Source of the DNA: Oribacterium sp. UBA3737
GTDB lineage: Bacteria; Bacillota_A; Clostridia; Lachnospirales; Lachnospiraceae
Length of the DNA: 11,550 bases
Reading direction: 5' to 3'
Assembly: GCA_002371295.1 (NCBI GenBank)
Contig: DFGZ01000297.1
Span: 1-11,550, forward strand
In this document: positions 5,349-11,550 of the stretch, piece by piece
Layout: every line of letters begins with the position of its first letter
Position numbering within the stretch: the stretch's first letter is position 1
Made by a program: the position numbers and the translations under genes
The notes under the pieces: generated by a model
Seen by the model: the letters and a program-made list of their open reading frames with translations, nothing else
Database searches by the model: none
Told to the model about the DNA's origin: nothing

Positions 5349-6425
5349 ATGAAAGATAAATACATGGCATATATTGGCTCATACAGTTATACAGGACATG
5401 CAAAGGGAATCACTGTATGTGATGTTGATGTTGAGAAGGGAGTTCTGACCAAAAGAACAGAGATAGAGGTGAACAATTCCTCATATCTTGTTGCTTCAAG
5501 AGACCAGAAAACATTATATTCCATTTCGGATGAGGGTATAGTTTCTTTCCGTATCCTTGAGAACGGAGCTCTCAGCAAGCTCAATACAAGAAATATCAGA
5601 GGTATGAGAGGCTGTCATCTTGCTATCGATCAGTATGATGAGTACATCATGGTTTCCGGATATCATGACGGAAAGGCCACTCTTCTTAAGCTGGAAAAGG
5701 ATGGTTCTGTAGGACCTATCATCGATGGAGTATATGACAAGGGCATCGGTTCCGTAGCAGAAAGAACATTCCGTCCCCACGTTTCATGTGCAAGAATGAC
5801 TGATGACCAGAAGTACATACTTGTTGCTGATCTCGGTATCGATCAGGTAAGAGTATTCAGATTCGACAAGGCCGACGGTAAGATGCGTCAGATCGACACC
5901 ATTCGCTGCCAGCTTAAGTCAGGCCCAAGACACTTCCGTTTTTCACCGGATCGTAAATATCTCTACCTTATGTATGAGGTAAAGAATGTCATCGAGGTCT
6001 ATCGTTTCGAGGAAGGAAAGGGACCTAACGAGATAAACATCGAGAAGATTCAGGAGATCTCCACTCATAATGATGATCAGGACAATCCGCTTATTGCAGC
6101 AGTACAGATGCGCTTCTCTCCTGATAAGGACGCAAAGCATGTTTTCTGTTCAAATGCCGGAAACGATACAGTTACTATTTTTGATCGGGACGTGGAAACA
6201 GGGCTTCTTACTATGAAGGGAAGTCTTCCTATCGCAGGTATATATCCTAAGGATTTCTGTATCTTCCCGGATGAGAAGCATATTGCTGTGGCAAACCATG
6301 AATCAGGTTCCGTAACATTCTTCAATGTAGATTACGAGAACGGACTTCTGGTTATGAGTGCAAGAGATGTGCAGGTTGACGAGCCCAACTGTATATGCAT
6401 GGTGAAGCTCCCTGCAGGCAGATGA
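5349..6425 (+). CDS. Lactonase family beta-propeller protein (6-phosphogluconolactonase-like)
   Basis: This 358-residue cytoplasmic protein (no signal peptide) belongs to the seven-bladed propeller lactonase family (YbhE/Pgl type, usually 330-360 residues). The family's enzyme member hydrolyses 6-phosphogluconolactone in the pentose phosphate pathway. Visible marks are the opening YIGSYSYTGHAKGI (8-21), the central RPHVSCARMTDDQKYILVAD (142-161) followed by LGIDQVRVFRFD (162-173), GPRHFRFSPDRKYLYLMYE (192-210) and the late YPKDFCIFPDEKHIAVAN (299-316). Repeated D-x-K-Y/H-[aliphatic]3 strands mark the blades. The start ATG follows AGGAGAGG (5335-5342) by six bases. It has its own promoter and a following hairpin, so it is probably monocistronic. 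Substrate cannot be assigned from sequence alone because many family members are not pentose-pathway enzymes; no gluconate-pathway gene is nearby. Confidence 0.85.
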   Translation: MKDKYMAYIGSYSYTGHAKGITVCDVDVEKGVLTKRTEIEVNNSSYLVASRDQKTLYSISDEGIVSFRILENGALSKLNTRNIRGMRGCHLAIDQYDEYIMVSGYHDGKATLLKLEKDGSVGPIIDGVYDKGIGSVAERTFRPHVSCARMTDDQKYILVADLGIDQVRVFRFDKADGKMRQIDTIRCQLKSGPRHFRFSPDRKYLYLMYEVKNVIEVYRFEEGKGPNEINIEKIQEISTHNDDQDNPLIAAVQMRFSPDKDAKHVFCSNAGNDTVTIFDRDVETGLLTMKGSLPIAGIYPKDFCIFPDEKHIAVANHESGSVTFFNVDYENGLLVMSARDVQVDEPNCICMVKLPAGR

Positions 6426-6467
6426 CAGGATAAAATGTAAAATTGCAGAGACTGTTAACAGGTGATT

Positions 6468-6492
6468 GAGGGGTAATTTATTACCCCTCTTT
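6468..6492 (+). terminator. Hairpin terminator between lactonase-family gene and aroC
   Basis: GAGGGGTAA (6468-6476) pairs perfectly with TTACCCCTC (6481-6489) around TTTA. Only three T follow (6490-6492), so termination may be partial and aroC may receive read-through; I see no convincing separate aroC promoter in the 93-base gap. Confidence 0.6.
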
Positions 6493-6518
6493 GTACAATA
6501 AAGACTTGAGAGGTTCAG

Positions 6519-7730
6519 ATGGCTGGAAATACTTTTGGAAAACTTTTTAGGATAACAACATTCGGTGAATCCCATGGTCCTGCGCTTGGGGTGGTGATAG
6601 ACGGATGTCCCGCGGGACTCAGACTTTCAGAGGCTGACATTCAGCCCTATATGGACAGAAGAAAGCCGGGGCAGAATCTGAAGACTACCGCAAGAAAGGA
6701 AGAGGATAAGATAGAGATCCTTTCCGGAGTTTTCGAGGGAGTGACCACAGGTACACCTATCGCGATGATAGTCAGAAACAGCGATCAGCACAGTAAGGAT
6801 TATTCTGATATCGCCCACGTTTTTCGTCCGGGACATGCGGATTACGGATTCTTTCAGAAGTACGGTGTCAGGGATTATCGCGGAGGCGGACGTTCAAGCG
6901 GAAGAGAGACATTGGCCCGGGTTGCGGGAGGAGCTGTGGCTGCCAAGGTCCTTTCGGAGATCGGTATCACAGTGGATGCGGAAGTGACGGAGCTTGCGGG
7001 AATCGATGTGACCACAGCGGCAGGCCGTGAAGCAGCAGATGCCAGGATACTGGAGCTCAAAGGCGAGCAGGACAGTGCCGGAGGTGTTGTTACCTGCTTT
7101 GTGAACAATATGCCTACGGGTATAGGTGAACCGGTATTTGATAAGCTGGACGCGAACCTTGCAAAGGCTGTCATGTCTATAGGCGCCGTAAAGGCGGTTG
7201 AGATAGGTGACGGCACAAAGGTGGCAAAGATGAGAGGCTCTGAGAACAATGACGGTTTTGAAGCTGTTGCCATAGAGATAGCTCCCGGGGAGGACGAAGA
7301 GAACGAGGATATCGAACAGGAACCGACACTTCAGGAGATAAACAAGTTCAGGACCATGAACGGACTGGAGGCTCTTGATGAATCGGAATACGAAGAGATG
7401 CTTGCAAACGGGGAGTTTGACGGCACAGAGGAGGTATTTCAGGTCACCAGCAACCATGCCGGCGGAATCCTTGGGGGCATGTCAGACGGAGCTGAGATAG
7501 TGCTCAGGGCTTATTTTAAGCCTACCCCTTCCATTGCACGTCCTCAGAAAACCGCTAATGAAGAGGGCGACAATGTTACCATTTCAATCAAGGGAAGACA
7601 TGATCCGACAGTTGTGGAACGTGCCAATGTTGTAGTGGAATGTATGGTGGCTATAACCATACTTGATTCACTCCTGGAGAATATGGGATGCAAGATGGAT
7701 AATCTCAGAGATATATATCCGGAAGACTAA
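6519..7730 (+). CDS. aroC: Chorismate synthase
   Basis: AroC converts 5-enolpyruvylshikimate-3-phosphate to chorismate, the last shared step of aromatic amino-acid synthesis, using reduced FMN. The signatures are present: GESHGPALGVVIDGCPAG (16-33, with His19), PGHAD (104-108), DYRGGGRSSGRET (119-131), VEIGDG (227-232), MRGSENND (238-245), SNHAGGILGGMSDG (311-324) and GRHDP. The 403 residues exceed the usual 350-390. The excess is a single acidic segment, about 246-306, between MRGSENND and VTSNHAGG, where E. coli has only about ten residues. The frame stays open and conserved on both sides, so it is a true insertion and not a frameshift. The ATG follows GAGAGG (6508-6513). No other shikimate gene is beside it. 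Confidence 0.96.
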   Translation: MAGNTFGKLFRITTFGESHGPALGVVIDGCPAGLRLSEADIQPYMDRRKPGQNLKTTARKEEDKIEILSGVFEGVTTGTPIAMIVRNSDQHSKDYSDIAHVFRPGHADYGFFQKYGVRDYRGGGRSSGRETLARVAGGAVAAKVLSEIGITVDAEVTELAGIDVTTAAGREAADARILELKGEQDSAGGVVTCFVNNMPTGIGEPVFDKLDANLAKAVMSIGAVKAVEIGDGTKVAKMRGSENNDGFEAVAIEIAPGEDEENEDIEQEPTLQEINKFRTMNGLEALDESEYEEMLANGEFDGTEEVFQVTSNHAGGILGGMSDGAEIVLRAYFKPTPSIARPQKTANEEGDNVTISIKGRHDPTVVERANVVVECMVAITILDSLLENMGCKMDNLRDIYPED

Positions 7731-7749
7731 GCTTTTTTCGTCCAAAGTA

Positions 7750-7778
7750 TTGTAAAAGCAAATTGCCGTTGTTACAAT
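7750..7778 (+). promoter_or_regulatory. Promoter of proS
   Basis: TTGTAA (7750-7755) and TACAAT (7773-7778) are separated by 17 bases, a good sigma-A match. Transcription should begin near 7785, leaving a leader of about 80 bases before proS. Confidence 0.6.
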
Positions 7779-7833
7779 TAACGGGCAAAATAAACCCGCT
7801 TTGGCAAGGCACAAAGGAAGTGCGCTGATGCCT
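7763..7833 (+). promoter_or_regulatory. Overlapping inverted repeats in the proS promoter-leader region
   Basis: TTGCCGTT 7763-7770 pairs with AACGGGCAA 7780-7788 (one bulged G) and covers the -10 box, so at DNA level it could be an operator. CGGG 7782-7785 can instead pair with CCCG 7795-7798. Further on, GCAC 7809-7812/GTGC 7820-7823 competes with AGGCA 7807-7811/TGCCT 7829-7833. The leader is too short for a T-box, and the T-box TGGNACC sequence is absent. A regulatory role is inference. Confidence 0.3.
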
Positions 7834-7864
7834 GAGCAAATATATGATAAGAAAGGCTATTGAT

Positions 7865-9301
7865 ATGGCAGACAAGAAACTTGTGGAGCAGATAACTCCT
7901 ATGGAGGAGGACTTTGCTCAGTGGTACACAGATGTTGTTAAGAAAGCAGAGCTTTGTGATTACAGTTCGGTAAAGGGATTTATGGTCATCCGCCCGGCAG
8001 GATATGCTCTCTGGGAGAACTACATGAACGTTCTCGATAAGATGTTCAAGGAGACAGGGGTCCAGAATGTTGCTATGCCTATGCTCATTCCTGAGTCACT
8101 TCTTCAGAAGGAGAAGGATCACGTTGAAGGCTTTGCACCTGAGGTTGCGTGGGTAACTGAAGGCGGTCAGAAGAAGCTTGAGGAGAGAATGTGCGTTCGT
8201 CCTACTTCCGAGACTCTTTTCTGTGATTACTTTGCAAAGGTCGTTAAGTCTTACAGAGATCTTCCGCAGGTTCTCAATCAGTGGGTATCTGTAGTTCGCT
8301 GGGAAAAGACCACCAGACCTTTCCTCAGAACCAGAGAGTTCTTATGGCAGGAGGGTCATACTGTTCATGCAACTCAGGAGGAAGCAGAGGAGAGAACAGT
8401 ACAGATGCTTAACATCTATGCAGACTTCACTGAGCAGTACCTTGCTATCCCTGTTGTAAGAGGTCAGAAGACTGAGAAGGAGAAGTTTGCAGGTGCAGTA
8501 GCTACATATACAATCGAGGCTCTTATGCATGACGGTCAGGCCCTTCAGTGCGGAACATCCCACAATTTTGGTTCTGATTTCGCAAAGGCATTTGATGTGC
8601 AGTTCCTTGATAAAGACAATCAGCTTAAGCCTGTACATGAGACTTCATGGGGCTATACAACACGTATGATAGGTGCCCTTATCATGGTACACGGTGATGA
8701 TTCAGGTCTTAAGATACCTCCTCGTATCGCGCCTGTTCAGATCTGTGTTCTTCCTATCCAGCAGAAGAAGGAAGGAGTTCTTGATAAGGCGTATGCATTG
8801 AAGGATCAGCTTATCAAGGCAGGCTTCAGAGTAAAGGTTGATGACAGTGACAAGTCACCGGGATTCAAGTTCGCCGACTGTGAGGTAAGAGGTATTCCTC
8901 TCCGAGTTGAGATCGGACCTAAGGATATCGAGGCAGGTCATGCTGTTCTCGTACGTCGTGATACACGTGAGAAGATCCAGGTTCCTTTCGAGAACCTGAA
9001 TGAAGAGGTTGGAAGAGTTCTTGATCAGATCCAAAATGATATGTTCGAGAAGGCTAAGCAGTTCCTTCTGGAGCACACTTCATCAGCAACAAATATGGAT
9101 GAGCTTGTAGAGATAGTCAATACAAAGAAGGGCTTTGTAAAGGCTATGTGGTGCGGATGCCGTGAGTGCGAAGACAAGCTTAAGGACATGTCAGGCATCA
9201 CCTCAAGATGTATACCGTTTGAACAGGAACAGGTAAGCGACAAGTGCGTTGTCTGCGGAAAGCCTGCTTCAAAGATGGTTTACTGGGGAAGAGCATATTG
9301 A
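7865..9301 (+). CDS. proS: Prolyl-tRNA synthetase, type 3 (short, no editing domain)
   Basis: ProS attaches proline to tRNA-Pro in two ATP-dependent steps. The 478-residue length and the opening [18 protein letters not shown] identify the archaeal/eukaryote-like type 3 enzyme, which lacks the ~180-residue editing domain inserted between motifs 2 and 3 in long bacterial ProS. Class II landmarks: [12 protein letters not shown] (40-51), RPTSET (112-117), motif 2 [14 protein letters not shown] (153-166), QCGTSHNFG (228-236), motif 3 [14 protein letters not shown] (277-290). The anticodon-binding domain follows at about 291-390. The C-terminal domain has zinc-type cysteines C430, C432, C435 and C461, C464. 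I start at ATG 7865, with AGAAAGG (7850-7856) 8 bases before it, rather than the ATG at 7844, which lacks a site and lies before that motif. It has its own promoter and a strong terminator. Confidence 0.96.
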   Translation: MADKKLVEQITPMEEDFAQWYTDVVKKAELCDYSSVKGFMVIRPAGYALWENYMNVLDKMFKETGVQNVAMPMLIPESLLQKEKDHVEGFAPEVAWVTEGGQKKLEERMCVRPTSETLFCDYFAKVVKSYRDLPQVLNQWVSVVRWEKTTRPFLRTREFLWQEGHTVHATQEEAEERTVQMLNIYADFTEQYLAIPVVRGQKTEKEKFAGAVATYTIEALMHDGQALQCGTSHNFGSDFAKAFDVQFLDKDNQLKPVHETSWGYTTRMIGALIMVHGDDSGLKIPPRIAPVQICVLPIQQKKEGVLDKAYALKDQLIKAGFRVKVDDSDKSPGFKFADCEVRGIPLRVEIGPKDIEAGHAVLVRRDTREKIQVPFENLNEEVGRVLDQIQNDMFEKAKQFLLEHTSSATNMDELVEIVNTKKGFVKAMWCGCRECEDKLKDMSGITSRCIPFEQEQVSDKCVVCGKPASKMVYWGRAY

Positions 9302-9313
9302 TTCAGACAAAAA

Positions 9314-9344
9314 ACGGGTTCTCGATAAGAGGACTCGTTTTTTT
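9314..9344 (+). terminator. Rho-independent terminator of proS
   Basis: ACGGGTTCTC (9314-9323) pairs over 10 bp, including two G-T pairs, with GAGGACTCGT (9329-9338) around GATAA, and runs into seven T (9338-9344). It lies 13 bases after the proS stop. Confidence 0.9.
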
Positions 9345-9345
9345 C

Positions 9346-9354
9346 TGCTATAAT
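9346..9354 (+). promoter_or_regulatory. Extended -10 promoter abutting the proS terminator
   Basis: TGCTATAAT is a perfect extended -10 (TATAAT 9349-9354). No good -35 is present because that region is the terminator stem. It would start the gene at 9408 with a leader of about 45 bases. Confidence 0.5.
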
Positions 9355-9407
9355 CTATGATGATTAAATAAGTGAAATCGTAATACCGGAGATGAAAGGT
9401 TTGGATT

Positions 9408-11015
9408 ATGAGTTTTGATGAAGGAAGAATTTTACTTTTCCAAAGGGATAAGGTGGAGTTCGATGCTTTGATGAACGAGGAAAAGAGTCTTAGAGAAGCA
9501 GGTATCCGTCTTTTGGAGAGCTTCCATCAGGAGAAGCTTACAGAACTTAGAAAAAAGCTTGAAGAGGAATCCGCAGGTATATACAGCAGATCTCTTCAGA
9601 ATGAGTTTAATGTTTACATTGCCGTAAGATATGCGGACAGCAATGAGGTTTACAGGGATAAACTGTTTGATAAAAATGTGAGGATACCGGATGTGGAGTT
9701 TCGTTCATACACTGTGGATGAAGCTACGAAGGAAATGCATCTTCTTATAGGCTGCTGCAAGGAAGACGGAAATAAAAACTTTACTGTTGATAAGGATATA
9801 AACATTGATTTAGGAAAGAAATCCTTTCAGGCAGGTGAAGTCAGGATATATTTTCATTACATAGATGAGCTGAGAATGATCGTTGAGGTATTCGGCGGAG
9901 AAGAGTATCTGTTCTCTGAAGAAGTCAGGCTTTGTACCGGGGAAGCAGAGGGAAGAACACTCGCAAACAGAAATATGACTCCGGACATTGAGGATGTGGA
10001 CCTTGTTTCCGGTGGCCGGTCAGGAATGGCGAAGAGTATGGAGTGTGTTCCGGTCGGAGCACTCAAGAGGGACGGAACTCTGGATATTTCCAGGCTTGTA
10101 GATAGTAAGCTGTATCTTCTTGCCATCAATTTTATAAAAAACAGAAAGTATAAGAATGCCGAGGACTGTCTTAAGGACCTTTCGCGTAAAGGAAACCGGA
10201 AGGCAGAAAAGCTTCTTCAGTATCTTTATGACCGAGACTTCAACGATGATATTCCGGATCTTTTGAATCTTGCGGAGAGCTGCATTGAAAAAAACGATCC
10301 TGAATCCCTTAAAGAGGCAGAGGAGATCGCCGTGAGACTTCGTGAAAGCGGACATCCGATGGCAGATTATATCCTTGGGGAGTGTCATATAAGTAAAAAC
10401 AGCCATATTTATGATACGGAAGAAGCACTCAGCTGTTTCAGAAGGTTCATAGCCTCTGATACTGTAGAAGAGAATGATGAAAGACGCATTATAGCGGAAC
10501 ATTACTGTGCCCTTATCATCTTTAATGATAGAAATGCGACCCTGCCTATGCTGGAGGATGCGCTTCGGTATGCCCGTGAAGTCAGTGACAGAAATCCTTC
10601 CGATGCCAATGTTTCCGCACTTATCGAAAAAATAGAGGAACGTATCGGAATGCCTGGGGGCAGAAACAAAAAGAAGATAAAGTATCTGGCTATAGCACTT
10701 GTCATATTAGGAGTAATAGTATTCCTGCTGATTCGTGTAACTGGATCGGCGGGAAGTGCCGGTGATTATGTAAACGGAATTAGTTCGGAAAGCAGTAAGT
10801 CGGAAAAGAGATTCTCCGTATCGGTTGATGCAGCCAATATAAGATCGGGACCGGGAACGGACCATGAAGTTGTATCATGCGGAGAAAACGGAGAGACATT
10901 TTTAGCCACAGGCAAGGAGGAAAATGCTTCCGACGGCACATGGTATGAGATCTATCTTAGCGATGACAGATCAAAAACAGGATGGGTAAGTGCCAAGGTG
11001 GTCACGGAGACCTGA
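9408..11015 (+). CDS. Membrane protein: coiled coil, Hsp70 SBD-like domain, helical repeats, TM, external SH3
   Basis: The 535-residue product matches no named family I know. Residues 10-57 are a charged coiled coil. Residues about 68-163 resemble the beta substrate-binding domain of Hsp70/DnaK: KLFDKNVRIP (85-94), then SYTV (100-103), LLIG (112-115), and VRIYFHYIDELRMIVEVF (145-162), in the order of the DnaK pattern ..kLi.rNt.IP..ks..ysT...G....V.i.F.id..g...V. The ATPase domain is absent. Residues 230-415 are helical, with Sel1/TPR-like units (for example MADYILGECH 318-327 and EEALSCFRRFI 338-348). One membrane helix spans 425-443 after a basic RNKKKIK, so the N-terminal part is cytoplasmic. 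After a Ser/Gly linker, residues 469-532 form a bacterial SH3 domain (AANIRSGPGTDHEVV, then GWVSAKVV) outside, probably touching the cell wall. GAAAGG (9394-9399) precedes the ATG. The role may be envelope sensing or a scaffold. Confidence 0.85.
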   Translation: MSFDEGRILLFQRDKVEFDALMNEEKSLREAGIRLLESFHQEKLTELRKKLEEESAGIYSRSLQNEFNVYIAVRYADSNEVYRDKLFDKNVRIPDVEFRSYTVDEATKEMHLLIGCCKEDGNKNFTVDKDINIDLGKKSFQAGEVRIYFHYIDELRMIVEVFGGEEYLFSEEVRLCTGEAEGRTLANRNMTPDIEDVDLVSGGRSGMAKSMECVPVGALKRDGTLDISRLVDSKLYLLAINFIKNRKYKNAEDCLKDLSRKGNRKAEKLLQYLYDRDFNDDIPDLLNLAESCIEKNDPESLKEAEEIAVRLRESGHPMADYILGECHISKNSHIYDTEEALSCFRRFIASDTVEENDERRIIAEHYCALIIFNDRNATLPMLEDALRYAREVSDRNPSDANVSALIEKIEERIGMPGGRNKKKIKYLAIALVILGVIVFLLIRVTGSAGSAGDYVNGISSESSKSEKRFSVSVDAANIRSGPGTDHEVVSCGENGETFLATGKEENASDGTWYEIYLSDDRSKTGWVSAKVVTET

Positions 11016-11101
11016 AAAATAAAGGAGAACTCCGGTGTCATTACAAAGGGTGGGCAACCGGAAAAATGATGGAACGTAGTTTCGGGATCAGAGGATGTTG
11101 A

Positions 11102-11550
11102 ATGGATAAAATAAAATTACCGGAAAATGTAAGATATATTATAGGGAAGCTCGAAGACGCGGGATACGAGGCCTATGCAGTGGGGGGATGTGTAAGAGAC
11201 AGTCTCCTTGGAAGGATGCCGGAGGACTGGGATATCACCACAAGCGCAAAGCCTGAGGAAGTGAAAAAGGTTTTCAGAAGGACCATAGATACCGGAATAC
11301 AGCACGGAACGGTGACGGTTCTAATGCAGGCCCACAATCCTTCGGAGCAGGATGATACTTCGGGAGATATGGCTTCTGACACGGAAGGAGATAATCAGAG
11401 CAGCCATAAGACCGGAGGAGGTTTTGTGGGGTATGAGGTGACCACCTACCGAATAGACGGGGAATATCTGGACGGAAGGCATCCAAGTGAAGTCATTTTC
11501 ACACCATCACTCCATGAGGATCTGGCCCGCAGGGATTTCACCATAAACGC
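11102..11550 (+). CDS. cca: CCA tRNA nucleotidyltransferase, N-terminal part (runs off the window)
   Basis: This enzyme adds or repairs the 3' CCA of tRNAs. The visible 149 residues cover the class II nucleotidyltransferase head: [14 protein letters not shown] (24-37), EDWDITTSA (41-49) with the metal-binding D42 and D44, the strand [10 protein letters not shown] (65-74), YEVTTYR (111-117), DGRHP (124-128) and [10 protein letters not shown] (141-150). Between GTVTVL and YEVTTYR lies an extra segment of about 35 residues (75-109), rich in Ser, Asp, Glu and Gly, where relatives have only a few residues. The ATG at 11102 follows AGAGG (11090-11094) by seven bases. It starts 86 bases after the SH3 protein. 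The gene is cut by the window edge, so poly(A) polymerase or an HD-fused form cannot be excluded. Confidence 0.93.
   Translation, partial: MDKIKLPENVRYIIGKLEDAGYEAYAVGGCVRDSLLGRMPEDWDITTSAKPEEVKKVFRRTIDTGIQHGTVTVLMQAHNPSEQDDTSGDMASDTEGDNQSSHKTGGGFVGYEVTTYRIDGEYLDGRHPSEVIFTPSLHEDLARRDFTIN

Noticed and set aside
7844..7864. Upstream ATG as the start of proS
   Set aside because: It has no ribosome binding site; AGAAAGG lies inside that extension and serves the ATG at 7865, which begins the conserved type 3 N-terminus.
11031..11062. TCCGGT/ACCGGA inverted repeat between the SH3 gene and cca
   Set aside because: Six pairs with a 20-base loop and no T-run; too weak to call a terminator.

Overview
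The window suggests a low-to-moderate GC anaerobic Firmicute, most likely Lachnospiraceae/Clostridia (Butyrivibrio-Roseburia type). This rests on the style of the proteins (a PotD with a Gram-positive lipobox, a short editing-free ProS), on strong AGGAGG-type ribosome binding sites, on TTG starts and on U-tract terminators. It is an inference; there is no rRNA here to settle it. All supported protein genes are on the + strand.

Layout. Positions 1-96 are the tail of an unidentified gene, followed by a small single-pass membrane protein with a Cys/His cluster (192-437). Positions 438-1093 hold no protein gene. They carry a good promoter (480-508), a dense series of RNA hairpins and a U-tract terminator (953-976), so they look like a free-standing structured RNA gene of about 460 nt. 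A second long hairpin (981-1046) follows, directly upstream of the next operon. Positions 1094-4944 are a tightly overlapping potABCD operon: polyamine ABC transporter ATPase, two permeases and a substrate-binding lipoprotein. Positions 4945-5348 contain no gene but hold a chain of hairpins (4995-5161), a very long inverted repeat (5164-5224) and a promoter. Then come a lactonase-family seven-bladed propeller protein (5349-6425), chorismate synthase aroC with an unusual acidic insertion (6519-7730), type 3 prolyl-tRNA synthetase proS with its own promoter and structured leader (7865-9301), and an unusual membrane protein (9408-11015). That protein appears to combine a coiled coil, an Hsp70 substrate-binding-like beta domain, helical repeats, one membrane segment and an external SH3 domain. 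The window ends inside a CCA-adding enzyme gene (11102 onward), which also carries a low-complexity insertion.

The four pot genes form one transporter: PotD captures polyamine outside, PotB/PotC form the channel, PotA hydrolyses ATP. The later genes are housekeeping (aromatic amino-acid precursor synthesis, tRNA charging, tRNA 3'-end repair) and seem to be independent transcription units separated by terminators and promoters. The parts most likely to be undescribed are the ~460-nt RNA gene at 515-977, the pot leader hairpin, the hairpin chain after potD and the Hsp70-SBD/SH3 membrane protein.
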